Assembly (NCBI GenBank): GCA_000513555.1
Contig: ALYD01000003.1
Span: 62,001-126,000, forward strand
Direction of reading: 5' to 3'
DNA from: Lachnospiraceae bacterium JC7
GTDB taxonomy: Bacteria > Bacillota > Clostridia > Lachnospirales > Lachnospiraceae
Length of the DNA stretch: 64,000 bases
The position numbers and the translations under genes are program-made. The notes under the pieces were generated by a model. It did no database searches. It saw only the letters and a list, made by a program, of their open reading frames with translations, and was not told where the DNA came from. Below are positions 18,001 through 27,350 of this stretch, one piece after another (the first letter of the stretch is position 1; every line of letters starts with the position of its first letter).

Positions 18001-18625
18001 CGACTTCCGTATCCCAAAACTCTATACGGATAGGATTTTCGGCAGTAAAAGGATAGATATCCGCTATGCCTCCACGGATGGAATATTCCCCCATGGCTTC
18101 CACTTCAGTCATACGCTCGTATCCGAGATCCGCGAGCTTTCTGGTAAGAGCTTCCATTTCCATGACCATGCCGGGTCTTATGGATAGAACAGCTTCCGAG
18201 AAATTCTCTTTTCCCAGTACCTTGTCCATCAGTGCATCAATACTTGCCACGATGACTCCGCCATCATCCTCCATTAGATGCTTAAGCACTTCAACCCTCT
18301 GTCTGGTTATGAGAGTACCCTGAGTATCAGCCTGATAGAAAAGGAAATCCTTTGCGGGATAATACCACGCGTTTTCGGAAAAAGCATGTATATCCTTAAC
18401 AAACTGCTTCCCCGCAGGTTCATCCTTGACCACCATAAGTTTCCAGTTTTTCCCGGACTTCACCCCTGCATTTTTCGCAGAGACCTGCCGGGCACTGTCC
18501 AGCGACACCAGAAGCTGTGCCTTCACCGGATCCACAGTTCCTGTAACCGTTATGGGACCCTTGCCCGAAGCCAGCGCCTGCTGCAACTCTTCATAGACTT
18601 TTGTTCTTAAAAACGGATTAACCAT
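15032..18625 (-). CDS. mfd: Transcription-repair coupling factor Mfd
   Basis: A 1197-residue SF2 translocase that removes stalled RNA polymerase and recruits UvrA. Order seen: UvrB-like N-terminal domains, CarD-type polymerase-interaction domain near residue 530 (GDYVVHIDHGIGIYKG), Walker A ICGDVGYGKTE near 680, DEEQRFGV, and the C-terminal TRCF domain. Between about 410 and 465 sits a Ser/Gly/Arg-rich stretch (ERSGSLRGSAGTGGSGRSGS) with no counterpart I know; it looks like an expanded flexible linker. AAGGAAGG precedes the ATG, 24 bp after pth, so pth-mfd is one operon. Confidence 0.95.
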   Translation of the reverse strand: MVNPFLRTKVYEELQQALASGKGPITVTGTVDPVKAQLLVSLDSARQVSAKNAGVKSGKNWKLMVVKDEPAGKQFVKDIHAFSENAWYYPAKDFLFYQADTQGTLITRQRVEVLKHLMEDDGGVIVASIDALMDKVLGKENFSEAVLSIRPGMVMEMEALTRKLADLGYERMTEVEAMGEYSIRGGIADIYPFTAENPIRIEFWDTEVDNIRSFDVESQRSIETLEEAEIYPASDRANGNSSEGKEVSLLDYFGEDDVFFLDEPDRLKERGEMVETEFRESFEARLSEMQKHAKLTAVLEANGMGLHDEKDPDKLIYGIDQIMERLCDKRTVAFSTLGTNLKELDSKQSFHFETTEVIPYKSGFELLIKDLKHWQKENYEIVLLSPSRTRASRLAQDLRDYELRAYCPDTKEDSEKDPVNRSYESGVIKPENKAATESGERSGSLRGSAGTGGSGRSGSGALHAAREEAERGAIQVRFGVLNSGYQFPQEKFVLLTEGDMFGNANVVKKKRKQKKFDGQKISKLSELSVGDYVVHIDHGIGIYKGIERIKSEGVTKDYIKVEYGDGGNLYLPATKLEGIQKYASQDVGKAPKLNKLGGSEWQKAKSRVQHAVKEIAKDLVKLYAARQNTSGYKFGRDTVWQKEFEEMFPYDETVDQELAIDATKADMESHKIMDRLICGDVGYGKTEIALRAGFKAVQDSKQVAYLVPTTILAQQVYNTFVERMKGFPVNIVLLCRFRTPQQIKKSIEDIKAGRADIVIGTHRLLSKDVQFRDLGLLIIDEEQRFGVTHKEKIKNLKQNVDVLTLSATPIPRTLHMSLAGIRDMSVLEEPPIDRQPIQTYVMEYNDELIREAISRELARNGQVYYVYNRVNNIADIAAHIQRLCPDARISYAHGQMSESQLEDIMLQFINGEIDVLVSTTIIETGLDIPNANTLIIQDAERMGLSQLYQLRGRVGRSSRTAYAFLMYRRGKMLSEESEKRLKAIKEFTQLGSGIRIAMRDLEIRGAGNVLGAEQHGHMEAVGYDLYCKLLNTAVMAEKGEVEEIPEFDTQINCDIDAFIPDSYISSEAQKLDTYKRISSITGDEDYSDMQDELIDRFGELPVECENLLHIAKLKALAHRCYVTEADIDRGMFKILFDKNADIKVDAIPEVIRENYGQLRFSNGASPMMVFRQSTREKTWSMMETIEHLESTLGRIKK

Positions 18626-18649
18626 GTACCTTCCTTTTATAATGTTTGA

Positions 18650-19234
18650 TCAAAGCTTCATCGGATTATATTTGTTCATTGCGTGTTCGGTTCCGTTGTC
18701 GATGATGTCCAGAGCCGCAGAAGCAGCCTCATCATACACTTCCTTCATTATCTTTTCGTCAGTCTGGTTGAACTTTGCAAGAACATGCACCGCCAGATCC
18801 ATATTATCCGGCTTCATTCCTACACCCACACGTATCCTTCCGAACTTATCTGATCCGAGACTTGAAATAATGGATTTAAGTCCGTTGTGTCCTCCGGCAG
18901 AGCCTGAAGGTCTGATACGCATACGTCCCACATCGAGATTTATATCGTCGGAAAATACGATAATATTCTCTGGTTCTATTTTATAAAAATTGGCCAGAGG
19001 CGCAATGCAGTTTCCTGAAAGATTCATATATGTAAGAGGCTTGACTACGATTATCTGTTCCATGCCGTGGGCACTATGATAACGAAGCTTGGTATACGCA
19101 CCGTTAAACTTGGTTTCATTGAGTTTCTCCCCTCCCATCCTGTCAAGAAGAGCATCTATGGCTGCAAATCCGGCATTATGACGTGTTCCTTCATATTTTC
19201 TCTCGGGATTTCCGAGTCCGGCAATCAAATACAT
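18650..19234 (-). CDS. pth: Peptidyl-tRNA hydrolase
   Basis: A 194-residue enzyme that frees tRNA from drop-off peptidyl-tRNA. It opens with MYLIAGLGNPERKYEGTRHN, which contains the conserved GLGNPG-like loop, Tyr and the catalytic His (TRHNAGF). LTYMNLSG, SDDINLDVGRMRIRP and SAGGHNGLKS follow as in the family. GGAGG precedes the ATG. It is the first gene of pth-mfd; spoVG lies upstream as in Bacillus. Confidence 0.95.
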   Translation of the reverse strand: MYLIAGLGNPERKYEGTRHNAGFAAIDALLDRMGGEKLNETKFNGAYTKLRYHSAHGMEQIIVVKPLTYMNLSGNCIAPLANFYKIEPENIIVFSDDINLDVGRMRIRPSGSAGGHNGLKSIISSLGSDKFGRIRVGVGMKPDNMDLAVHVLAKFNQTDEKIMKEVYDEAASAALDIIDNGTEHAMNKYNPMKL

Positions 19235-19414
19235 GTAATATCCTCCGTTTGTTTCTCTTTATTCACCATTCGTGTAATTCAAATAATGTATTTTTCAAAT
19301 GTCTGTCCCATGGCAGTTTTACACACTGCGAGGCATCATTCTTTTTCATTTTGACTTTGTGCATTTTATATTTTTTATACCTTAAAAGCAAGTAAAAGGG
19401 AGTTTTCAATACAT

Positions 19415-19446
19415 GGAAAAGGAGCCGCCGTAAAACAGCGACTCCA
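19415..19446 (-). terminator. Terminator after spoVG
   Basis: Minus strand: GGAGTCGCT and GGCGGCTCC pair (two G-U) around TGTTTTAC and are followed by TTTTCC. No convincing promoter or gene was seen in the rest of 19235-19471. Confidence 0.55.
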
Positions 19447-19471
19447 AATCATTTTGTTCATGTGTCAGGAA

Positions 19472-19747
19472 TCAAAATCCCTCAGCTTCAGAAATCATCT
19501 CAGCCTGATACTTATCAAGGATGATGCTCTGAATTGCGTCTCTTGTTGAAGACTTGATAGGATGAGCTATATCTCTATACTCTCCATCAGCAGTCTTTCT
19601 GGACGGCATGGCGATGAAGAGTCCCTTTTCACCTTCAATCACCTTAATGTCATGAATTACGAACTCGTTATCAAATGTAATGGAAACGATGGCCTTCATC
19701 TTACCCTCTTTATCCACTTTACGAATCCGCACGTCTGTTACCTGCAT
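19472..19747 (-). CDS. spoVG: Septation/regulatory RNA-binding protein SpoVG
   Basis: A 91-residue protein. [20 protein letters not shown] and [20 protein letters not shown] are the SpoVG hallmarks. In Bacillus it affects septation in sporulation; in non-sporulating Firmicutes it is a nucleic-acid-binding global regulator. An upstream in-frame ATG at 19846 exists, but GGGAAGGGAG six bases before the ATG at 19747 sets the start, and the extra 33 residues look unlike the family. Confidence 0.93.
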   Translation of the reverse strand: MQVTDVRIRKVDKEGKMKAIVSITFDNEFVIHDIKVIEGEKGLFIAMPSRKTADGEYRDIAHPIKSSTRDAIQSIILDKYQAEMISEAEGF

Positions 19748-19811
19748 ATTGCTCCCTTCCCTGACCCCGGTTGTCTTCACTTCGGTCACGTATTTTGGTT
19801 GATTTATAAAG

Positions 19812-19850
19812 AGAAAATGCCATGGAACAGCGCTTTGCGCAGGCATTTTC
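19812..19850 (-). terminator. Terminator after glgD
   Basis: Minus strand: GAAAATGCC and GGCATTTTC pair around a GC-rich inner hairpin and are followed by TCTTT. It separates glgCD from spoVG. Confidence 0.6.
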
Positions 19851-19883
19851 GTTTGTTTTCGACTATCTCCGAACCACGGATGA

Positions 19884-21005
19884 TCACATCTGGTATCTTA
19901 CATTCTTCTCAACCACGATCTTTATATCATCAGGCTTACCGATGTATGTAGTATTTGCACGGATAGTATCACGGCTCTCTACGATACAGTTCTCGATAAC
20001 TGTGTTGTCTCCGATATAAACATCATTGAGGATGATGGAATTCTTGATGACACAGTTGTTTCCAACATAGACCTTACGGAACAGAACAGAATTCTCTACG
20101 GTTCCGTTCACGATACATCCACTGGCAAGTATGGAATGTCTAACGTTGCAGTCCGGGTTGTACTTCGCAGGAGGATTATCCTCAAGCTTTGTATATACTC
20201 CCGGCAATGTACGGAAGAAATAATCACGTACATCCCTCTTAAGGAAATCCATATTCGTCTTGTAGTATGACTCTACAGAAGCGATATTGGACCAGTATGT
20301 CTCGATCTTATATCCGTAGATCCTCTTTACGTTCTTGTAACGTACCAGAATGTCATTTACAAAATCTGTACGGTCTTCCTCATGTGCCTTCTCAAGAAGC
20401 TCGATAAGCTGACGTCTGCGTACCACATAGATACCGCAGGAAATGGTGTTTGCATCTGTGGAGATAGGCTTCTCCTCGAAATCAACTATACGTCCGTCAT
20501 CATTAAGCTTTACGCATCCGAATCTTGAAACGTCTGTATTAGGCTCCATAGTCTTAACAACTACTGTGATATCAGCCTTCTTTTCAATGTGGTATTCAAG
20601 AACCTTGTTGTAATCGAGCTTGTAGATACCATCACCTGCAGCAACGATAACATAAGGCTCATGTGAAGCTTTAAGGAACTCAAGGTTCTGGTAAAGTGCA
20701 TCTGCTGTTCCTCTGAACCAGTCACTGTGCTCCGCTGTAATGGTAGGTGTATAAACATACAGACCTCCCTGCTTACGTCCGAAGTCCCACCACTTTGATG
20801 ATGAAAGATGCTGGTTAAGGGATCTTGAGTTGTACTGTGTTAATACGGCAACTTTCTGAATATGTGAATTGGACATATTGGAAAGTGAAAAATCAATAGC
20901 TCTGAAAGAACCTGCAACAGGCATAGCTGAGATTGCTCTCTTGTTGGAAAGTTCACGCATACGCTTGTTGTTGCCACCTGCTAAAATAATACCTATCGCT
21001 CTCAT
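19884..21005 (-). CDS. glgD: Glucose-1-phosphate adenylyltransferase, GlgD subunit
   Basis: A 373-residue partner subunit of ADP-glucose pyrophosphorylase. The nucleotidyltransferase N-terminus is relaxed ([21 protein letters not shown], where GlgC has the full GGxGxRL...KPA motif), typical of GlgD, which boosts or modulates GlgC. A C-terminal left-handed beta-helix is seen as hexapeptide-like text ([19 protein letters not shown]). Its start overlaps the glgC stop by 4 bp (ATGA), so they are made together for glycogen synthesis. Confidence 0.93.
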   Translation of the reverse strand: MRAIGIILAGGNNKRMRELSNKRAISAMPVAGSFRAIDFSLSNMSNSHIQKVAVLTQYNSRSLNQHLSSSKWWDFGRKQGGLYVYTPTITAEHSDWFRGTADALYQNLEFLKASHEPYVIVAAGDGIYKLDYNKVLEYHIEKKADITVVVKTMEPNTDVSRFGCVKLNDDGRIVDFEEKPISTDANTISCGIYVVRRRQLIELLEKAHEEDRTDFVNDILVRYKNVKRIYGYKIETYWSNIASVESYYKTNMDFLKRDVRDYFFRTLPGVYTKLEDNPPAKYNPDCNVRHSILASGCIVNGTVENSVLFRKVYVGNNCVIKNSIILNDVYIGDNTVIENCIVESRDTIRANTTYIGKPDDIKIVVEKNVRYQM

Positions 21006-22276
21006 ATCTCGCTGTCCTCCTTAATGATTGCTCCGCCGCTTGCGAGTAATCCGTCAGGATAATCCTCTGCTGTTGTAACGCCATAGATAGCGGTGTTTCT
21101 GCCGACCTTTACATTGTCAGGGATAACAGAATTCTCTCCGACAGTAACAAGGTCTGCATTGTATACTCTCTGGTCATAAACGCTTGGTGCGAACTCGCCT
21201 ACACCGATCTCGCAGTTCTTACCTATCTTAACATCCTGTGCGATAACTGCCTTGTCGATCTTAGTTCCGGCTTCAATTACTGCGTTTGACATAACAACGG
21301 AATCAGTCACCACTGCTCCCGATTCGATTCTAACGCCCTCACCGATGACCGAATTGTGAACCTCGCCATGGATCTCACAGCCCTCTGCAATGAGACATCT
21401 CTCAACATGAGAGTTTTCTGAAATAAACTGAGGTGCAGGATTCTTGGTATCTGTGTAGATCTTCCAGTACTCTTCGTAGAGGTTGAACTCAGGAATGATA
21501 GCTACCAGCTCCATGTTGGCCTGCCAATATGACTGAAGTGTTCCTACATCCTTCCAGTAACCGTTGAACTCATAAGCGAAAATACGCTTTCCACCCTGGA
21601 ACAGATAAGGAATGATATGCTTTCCGAAATCCTCTCCCGGAACATCTTTATTTGTGATGAGTGCCTCGCGAAGAACAGGCCATGAGAAAATGTAGATACC
21701 CATAGATGCGAGATTTGACTTCGGCTCCTTCGGTTTCTCCTGGAAGTCGATGATACGGTTCTGCTCGTCGGTAACAGTAATTCCGAAACGACTTGCCTCC
21801 TCCATAGGAACCGGCATGGATGCGATGGTACAGTCTGCATTCATAGCCTTGTGGTACTCGAGCATGACCTCATAGTCCATCTTGTAGATATGATCGCCTG
21901 AAAGGATCAGAACATAATCCGGATGATAATTATCGATGTACTCAATGTTCTGATAAATCGCATTGGCAGTACCGGAGAACCAATCCGCACCAGTCTGTGA
22001 CTCATATGGCTGGAGGATAGTTACACCGCCTCTGTTACGGTCAAGGTCCCATGGAATACCGATTCCGATATGGGCATTCAGACGTAACGGCTTATACTGT
22101 GTCAATACTCCGACAGTATCTACACTGGAGTTTATGCAGTTTGATAATGGGAAATCGATAATAGAATACTTTCCACCGAAAGAAACTGCAGGCTTTGCGA
22201 CATTCTTTGTTAGTACGCCAAGGCGTGAACCCTGGCCGCCAGCTAGCAGCATGGCGATCATTTCTTTTTTAATCAC
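21002..22276 (-). CDS. glgC: Glucose-1-phosphate adenylyltransferase, GlgC subunit
   Basis: A 424-residue enzyme making ADP-glucose from glucose-1-phosphate and ATP, the committed step of bacterial glycogen synthesis. Conserved blocks: [54 protein letters not shown]. The C-terminal half is a beta-helix. GTG start at 22276 with GAGGTGATG just upstream. Driven by a TTAACA-17-TATAAT promoter. glgA and glgB are not in the window. Confidence 0.95.
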   Translation of the reverse strand: MIKKEMIAMLLAGGQGSRLGVLTKNVAKPAVSFGGKYSIIDFPLSNCINSSVDTVGVLTQYKPLRLNAHIGIGIPWDLDRNRGGVTILQPYESQTGADWFSGTANAIYQNIEYIDNYHPDYVLILSGDHIYKMDYEVMLEYHKAMNADCTIASMPVPMEEASRFGITVTDEQNRIIDFQEKPKEPKSNLASMGIYIFSWPVLREALITNKDVPGEDFGKHIIPYLFQGGKRIFAYEFNGYWKDVGTLQSYWQANMELVAIIPEFNLYEEYWKIYTDTKNPAPQFISENSHVERCLIAEGCEIHGEVHNSVIGEGVRIESGAVVTDSVVMSNAVIEAGTKIDKAVIAQDVKIGKNCEIGVGEFAPSVYDQRVYNADLVTVGENSVIPDNVKVGRNTAIYGVTTAEDYPDGLLASGGAIIKEDSEI

Positions 22277-22329
22277 GTCATCACCTCATAGTTGTATAAA
22301 AAAAGTGTAAAAATTATCAAGCTTTTTTC

Positions 22330-22358
22330 ATTATAGCACCCTATTTCCGCTCTGTTAA
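22330..22358 (-). promoter_or_regulatory. Promoter of glgC-glgD
   Basis: Minus strand: TTAACA (22353-22358), 17-bp spacer, TATAAT (22330-22335). With the asnS promoter it accounts for the 319-bp divergent gap 22277-22595. Confidence 0.75.
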
Positions 22359-22503
22359 CTCAAAAATAGTAAAATTAACAATAAGCCGAAGGTTTTGAGC
22401 TCTTATTTTGTCAAAAAAATATAAAAAATAGTTGAATTTTATTTTTTGCCCAGATTTTTTAAGAAATTGCATACAATTCTTCTTGCACAAATTATGAGAA
22501 ACA

Positions 22504-22532
22504 TTGAAAACAGGATATGTTTAAAGTATAAT
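22504..22532 (+). promoter_or_regulatory. Promoter of asnS
   Basis: TTGAAA (22504-22509), 17-bp spacer, TATAAT (22527-22532). The 60-nt leader holds no T-box that I can see. Confidence 0.75.
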
Positions 22533-22595
22533 CTTAAATCAATCGAGATTCGGATCCCGATATTTTATTTTTATTAATCAGAACAGGGGAAAATT

Positions 22596-23984
22596 ATGGA
22601 AGTTACTGCTTTAAGAGAAATTTTCAAAAATAAAGAGGCCTTCTATGATAAGGAAGTGACCGTAGGCGGTTGGGTTAGATCAAATCGTGATTCCAAGCAG
22701 TTTGGTTTCCTTGTCATTTCAGACGGTACATTCTTTACACCGCTTCAGGTGGTTTACCATGATGACATGGACAATTTTGCAGAGATCGCCAAGCTTGGTG
22801 TCGGAGCCGCTGCAGTCGTTAAAGGAAAGATCGTTGCTACTCCGGATGCCAAACAGCCATTCGAGCTTCAGGCAACAGAGGTTGCAGTAGAAGGTGCTAC
22901 AACTCCTGACTATCCTCTTCAGAAGAAGAGACATACACTTGAGTATCTCCGTACCATGACACATCTTCGTCCGAGAACAAATACCTTCCAGGCTGTGTTC
23001 CGCGTACGTTCACTCATCGCATACGCTATCCACGTATTCTTCCAGGAGAGAGGTTTCGTATACGTACATACACCGCTCATCACATCATCCGATGCAGAAG
23101 GTGCCGGCGAGATGTTCCAGGTAACTACTCTTCCTATTAATGAAGCACCTGTAGTTGACGGAGAGATCGATTATTCACAGGATTTCTTCAATAAGAAGAC
23201 ATCACTTACAGTTTCAGGACAGCTTAACGGCGAGACATTCGCACAGGCTTTCAGAAACATCTATACCTTCGGACCTACTTTCCGTGCAGAGAACTCAAAC
23301 ACTCAGCGTCACGCTGCAGAGTTCTGGATGATCGAGCCTGAGATGGCATTTGCCGATCTTGATGACGTTATCGCCTGTGAGGAAGACATGATCAAGTTCA
23401 TCATCAAGTATGTTCTCGAGAATGCTCCTGAAGAGATGGCCTTCTTCAACCAGTTCATGGACAAGAACCTCATCGAGCGTCTTACTCACGTTATGAACTC
23501 AGAGTTCGCCCGTATCACATATACAGACGCCATCAAGCTTCTTGAAGAGCACAATGATGAGTTCGAGTACAAGGTATCATGGGGAGTTGATCTTCAGACA
23601 GAGCATGAGCGTTATCTCACAGAGAAGCATTTCCAGAAGCCTGTTTTCGTAACTGACTATCCAAAGGATATCAAGGCCTTCTACATGAAGCAGAATCCTG
23701 ACGGAAAGACTGTTGCCGCAGTTGACTGCCTCGTTCCCGGAATCGGAGAGATCATGGGCGGTTCACAGCGTGAAGAGGATTACGACAAGCTTGTTGCACG
23801 TATGGAAGAGATGGGCATGGATATGGAACAGTACAAGTTCTATCTTGATCTTCGAAAGTACGGTACAACACGTCATGGCGGCTTCGGTCTCGGCTTCGAG
23901 AGAGCTGTTATGTATATCACAGGTGTTCAAAACATTCGTGACGTACTCCCGTTCCCAAGAACAGTTGGAAATTGTGATATTTAA
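22596..23984 (+). CDS. asnS: Asparaginyl-tRNA synthetase
   Basis: A 462-residue class IIb aminoacyl-tRNA synthetase. N-terminal OB domain ([22 protein letters not shown]), then class II motifs: motif 2 [20 protein letters not shown] and motif 3 [16 protein letters not shown]. The text [12 protein letters not shown] is the AsnRS form. Start set by AGGGGAAAATT before the ATG. Monocistronic between its promoter and terminator. Confidence 0.96.
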   Translation: MEVTALREIFKNKEAFYDKEVTVGGWVRSNRDSKQFGFLVISDGTFFTPLQVVYHDDMDNFAEIAKLGVGAAAVVKGKIVATPDAKQPFELQATEVAVEGATTPDYPLQKKRHTLEYLRTMTHLRPRTNTFQAVFRVRSLIAYAIHVFFQERGFVYVHTPLITSSDAEGAGEMFQVTTLPINEAPVVDGEIDYSQDFFNKKTSLTVSGQLNGETFAQAFRNIYTFGPTFRAENSNTQRHAAEFWMIEPEMAFADLDDVIACEEDMIKFIIKYVLENAPEEMAFFNQFMDKNLIERLTHVMNSEFARITYTDAIKLLEEHNDEFEYKVSWGVDLQTEHERYLTEKHFQKPVFVTDYPKDIKAFYMKQNPDGKTVAAVDCLVPGIGEIMGGSQREEDYDKLVARMEEMGMDMEQYKFYLDLRKYGTTRHGGFGLGFERAVMYITGVQNIRDVLPFPRTVGNCDI

Positions 23985-23992
23985 TGATTCAT

Positions 23993-24018
23993 CGGGCAGA
24001 TTTATCTGCCCGTTTTTT
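23993..24018 (+). terminator. Terminator of asnS
   Basis: CGGGCAGA-TTTA-TCTGCCCG followed by TTTTTT. Confidence 0.93.
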
Positions 24019-24098
24019 ATGCGATAAGCACTTTTTTATTTATTATTATTAAGTTAAAATATATCTTATATTATTTTAATTATTTGTAGGAGCAGCAA

Positions 24099-25178
24099 AT
24101 GCGTTTTATTCACACATCAGATGTTAATTGGGGCATGGTGCCTGATTCTGATCAGGCATGGGGCAAGGACCGCGCAAATGATATCAAGACCACCTTCCGT
24201 AAGATAATCGAGAAGTGCCGTGATTACAGTGTTGACTGCCTTTTCATAGCGGGCAACCTCTTTCATCGTCAGCCCATGAACAAAGACCTTCAGGAACTGA
24301 ACTATCTGTTCAGCTCTATCCCATCTACACATGTGGTGATCATTTCCGGTGAAAATGACCGCATCAGTTCCAACTCGGCTCTGCTCAGTTTCAACTGGAG
24401 CGCCAATGTTACATGGATACTGGGAGACAGCCCCGAGTCTGTTTATTTCGATGATATAAACACCAAAGTATTCGGCTTCTCATATCATACAAGAGAACTT
24501 AAGGAGACTGTCATCGATACCATAGAACCGGAAAATGACGGGCATATCCATATCCTCCTTGCCCACGGCGGCGATCAGGATCACATGCCTGTGGATGTAG
24601 AGACATTGGCAAAGCTTCCTTTTGACTATGTTGCTTTGGGATATCTCCACAAGCCTGTGGAGATAGTAGAACGAAGAGTCATATATTCAGGCTCTCCCGA
24701 GCCTTTGGATCTTAGTGAGACCGGTCCTCACGGCTTTTACTTCGGAGACATCAACCCTATAACCCATAAGGTACAGCGTCTCACTTTCATGGATGCCGCA
24801 AAAGTATCTTACATTCCTCTGGAATTCAAGGTAACGGATAAGACTTCCAACGATGTGCTGGTGGGACGTATACTCGGAGAGATCAAGTCAAAGGGTACGG
24901 ACAATATCTACATGATACGCATCTTCGGAAAGCGTAATCCGGATGTACGTTTCAATCTGACCTCCATCACCCATGAGTACAGGGTCGTCAGCATACATGA
25001 TGATTCAGAGCCGCAATATGACTTTGCCGCCATCTACAAGGAGCACCCATCCGACATCATCGGATTCTATATACGAAAGCTTCTCAGGGAGGATCCGGAT
25101 GATATGAGCTATGTTGAAAAGAAGGCTTTGTACTACGGAATCAATGCCTTACTAAAATCTCAGAAGGGTGGTAGATGA
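24099..25178 (+). CDS. SbcD/YhaO-like metallophosphoesterase with degraded metal site
   Basis: A 359-residue member of the Mre11/SbcD/YhaO nuclease family by overall pattern: HTSDVNWG at the start, LFIAGNLFHRQP near 48, VVIISGENDR near 84, LLAHGGDQDH near 155, YVALGYLHKPVEIV near 180, then IYSGSPEPLDLSE and GFYFGDI. In active members these read DxH, GDLF, GNHD and GHxH; here they read DVN, GNLF, GEND and GYLH, so several metal ligands are changed while the fold text is kept. It may bind DNA or its ATPase partner without cutting. AGGAG precedes the ATG; the stop overlaps the next ATG (ATGA). Confidence 0.8.
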   Translation: MRFIHTSDVNWGMVPDSDQAWGKDRANDIKTTFRKIIEKCRDYSVDCLFIAGNLFHRQPMNKDLQELNYLFSSIPSTHVVIISGENDRISSNSALLSFNWSANVTWILGDSPESVYFDDINTKVFGFSYHTRELKETVIDTIEPENDGHIHILLAHGGDQDHMPVDVETLAKLPFDYVALGYLHKPVEIVERRVIYSGSPEPLDLSETGPHGFYFGDINPITHKVQRLTFMDAAKVSYIPLEFKVTDKTSNDVLVGRILGEIKSKGTDNIYMIRIFGKRNPDVRFNLTSITHEYRVVSIHDDSEPQYDFAAIYKEHPSDIIGFYIRKLLREDPDDMSYVEKKALYYGINALLKSQKGGR

Positions 25179-27100
25179 TCATGCGTTTTATCGACATTCA
25201 CATCGAGGGATTCGGTAAGTTTCATAAATTCGATTTACAGCTGAAGGATGGCATGAACATCATATACGGACATAATGAAGCCGGAAAGTCCACGCTTCAT
25301 TCATTCCTTCAGGCTATGCTTTACGGTCTCGGAAGACGTTCCGGAAGGCAGCTTTCAAAAAAATATCAGTCATGGGAATATCCCGATGACTACAGCGGAA
25401 CTCTCCGCATAGAGCATCTGGGCAAGGTATATCTCATCAGCAGAGATTTCAATATGGACAGTCTTTCCATCAGAAACGAAACTGACAGGACTGACGTGAT
25501 AAACCCGGAAGCATGGCTAAATGAAATGCTGGACGGCATATCAGAGACAGCTTTTGAGAATACGGTATCCATAGGACAGCTTCGAAGTGCCACCAGCAGG
25601 GGCATGATAAACGAACTTAAATCCTGCATACGAAACCTCAATTCCACAGGCGACATGTCTCTCGACAGCTCCAGTGCCCTGCGGATACTGGATAAACAGA
25701 AGGAACATCTTCAGTCCAAGATAGTTCCGGATGCCGCAAAGACCTACGCGCAGCTCATAGGCGAGGTCAGAAACATTGAACGGGACATCCAGCAGCCGGA
25801 ATACGAAAATCAGCTGCGAAAGTTCCAGAACCTCCGTACCGAGGTCCGCACAGAGCAGGTAGACAGGCAGACGCAAAAGGAAGAAATGCTCCAGAAAGTA
25901 GCTGTACAGGAAGCTACTCTGAAACAGTCAGGTCTTAAAGATGATATAGAGATCCAGGATACACTGGACAGAGGACTGGATCTTTACGATTCCTACAGGG
26001 AAGAGACTGAAAAGAAAGAAAAGCCTTCAAGGATCATTATACCTTCTGTATTTCTGATTCTTGCTCTGTTGAACCTCATTGCAGATATTCTGTTTGCTGC
26101 TGCAGGCTCTCCGAAATTTGCCGCAGCACTGAATCTTTCTCCCGAGAAGATTCCCATGATAAAAGAGATCGTTGACAGATCCACTTTAGGAGCCACGGTT
26201 CCTGTGGCCATATGCACCTTCTTTTTTGTCCTGTTCTTTATGCTTGGTTCTCTGGCACTTCACAACAATGTCACCAGCGGAAAGAACCTCGCAAGGTCAA
26301 CAAAGGAGCTCGGGGAGCTTCTCACAAGATATATCGGTTTCTCAGATATTAACGATGAAGCTGTGAATAGTTTCCGGACTCACATGGAAGAACTGCTGAA
26401 GGTAAATGATGAGCTGGATACCAACAGGGCCCGGCTTGAGGCTCTCACTTTAGAGATACAGGGGCTCAATGACAACGAACGCAGATATGATGTCGAGCTC
26501 CAGAAGCAGAACGAAAAGCAGACTGAGCTGGAAGGCAAGCTCCAGCACCTTGTAAATGTTAAAAACCGTGCGGAGATGCTAAAAAGGACCATTGGTGAGA
26601 ATGATGCCATTGCAGAAGAGATCGATGCCATCAATCTGGCCTATGAGACCATGACCGAGCTTGAGGCCAACATAAAGCAAAGCTTCGGCCACTATCTGAA
26701 CAAAGAAGCCGGCGACCTGATTTCAGGCATCACCGGAGGTGTATATGACTCCATGTGGATCGACCAGAACCTGGAGATCTACATGAATACTCCAACGAAG
26801 CTTGTTCCTATAGAGGACGTTTCCAGCGGAACCATGGATCAGATCTATCTGGCTCTCCGTCTTGCAGCTTCACGTCTTATGCAGAACGGAAAGCTCGCTG
26901 CCCGTTCCGAAGTCGAGGCCAACAGACTACCTCTTATCTTCGATGATTCCTTTGCCATGTATGACGAAAAGCGACTTAACTCCGCTCTTCATTTCATCAT
27001 GGACATACATAAGGGGCAGATACTTCTCTTCACCTGTCACACACGTGAAAAGAGGATACTGAAGGATGCAAATGATGACTTCAATTTCATTGAGCTCTGA
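25175..27100 (+). CDS. SbcC/YhaN-like ATPase with membrane segments in the coiled-coil arm
   Basis: A 641-residue ABC-type ATPase of the Rad50/SbcC class. Walker A GHNEAGKST is near residue 34, the signature DVSSGTMDQIYLALRL near 550 and Walker B LPLIFDDSF near 590. The central coiled coil is short and has no CxxC zinc hook. In its place are two hydrophobic helices (IIIPSVFLILALLNLIADILF and VPVAICTFFFVLFFMLGSLAL, ~290-375), the layout of YhaN. The complex should sit at the membrane. It is cotranslated with the nuclease-like partner. Role in DNA repair or DNA end processing is inferred from family. Confidence 0.85.
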   Translation: MIMRFIDIHIEGFGKFHKFDLQLKDGMNIIYGHNEAGKSTLHSFLQAMLYGLGRRSGRQLSKKYQSWEYPDDYSGTLRIEHLGKVYLISRDFNMDSLSIRNETDRTDVINPEAWLNEMLDGISETAFENTVSIGQLRSATSRGMINELKSCIRNLNSTGDMSLDSSSALRILDKQKEHLQSKIVPDAAKTYAQLIGEVRNIERDIQQPEYENQLRKFQNLRTEVRTEQVDRQTQKEEMLQKVAVQEATLKQSGLKDDIEIQDTLDRGLDLYDSYREETEKKEKPSRIIIPSVFLILALLNLIADILFAAAGSPKFAAALNLSPEKIPMIKEIVDRSTLGATVPVAICTFFFVLFFMLGSLALHNNVTSGKNLARSTKELGELLTRYIGFSDINDEAVNSFRTHMEELLKVNDELDTNRARLEALTLEIQGLNDNERRYDVELQKQNEKQTELEGKLQHLVNVKNRAEMLKRTIGENDAIAEEIDAINLAYETMTELEANIKQSFGHYLNKEAGDLISGITGGVYDSMWIDQNLEIYMNTPTKLVPIEDVSSGTMDQIYLALRLAASRLMQNGKLAARSEVEANRLPLIFDDSFAMYDEKRLNSALHFIMDIHKGQILLFTCHTREKRILKDANDDFNFIEL

Positions 27101-27107
27101 AAATCCT

Positions 27108-27333
27108 GAAAGTTGAGTGAATTTTTCCGGGCTTTGGACCAAAATTTCTGAAAGTTGAGTCGTTTTTCCCGGTTCCGGCTCGGATTTTTCCGAAAGTTGA
27201 GTCGTTTTTCCGGGTTTTGCCTCTATTTTTCCGAAAGTTGAGTCGTTTTTCCCGGGTTTTGCCTCTATTTTTCTGAAAGTTGAGTCGTTTTTTCCCGGGT
27301 TTGCCTCTATTTTTCTGAAAGTTGAGTCGTTTT
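27108..27333. repeat. 42-bp intergenic minisatellite (six copies)
   Basis: GAAAGTTGAGT recurs at 27108, 27150, 27192, 27233, 27275 and 27317, spacing 42, 42, 41, 42 and 42. Units read GAAAGTTGAGTCG-T5-CCGGG-TTTTGCCTCTA-T5. The first two copies are diverged, the last four almost identical. The array fills the 3' intergenic gap between the YhaN-like ATPase and its terminator. Confidence 0.9.
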
Positions 27334-27350
27334 TTCAATTCAATATCATC

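Noticed and set aside
19263-19364. 33-codon minus-strand frame (MHKVKMKKNDASQ...) just before pth
   Set aside because: No ribosome-binding site and no family known to me; could be real only if conserved.
22533-22595. T-box riboswitch in the asnS leader
   Set aside because: The leader is only about 60 nt and lacks the T-box sequence and an antiterminator.
27108-27333. CRISPR array
   Set aside because: The whole 42-bp unit repeats; there are no unique spacers and no cas genes.
27087-27338. Minus-strand 83-codon frame with KRLNFQKNRGK-type repeats
   Set aside because: It is the translated minisatellite. One 41-bp unit shifts the frame so that later units read NDSTF instead of KRLNF, there is no ribosome-binding site, and its end overlaps the ATPase gene.
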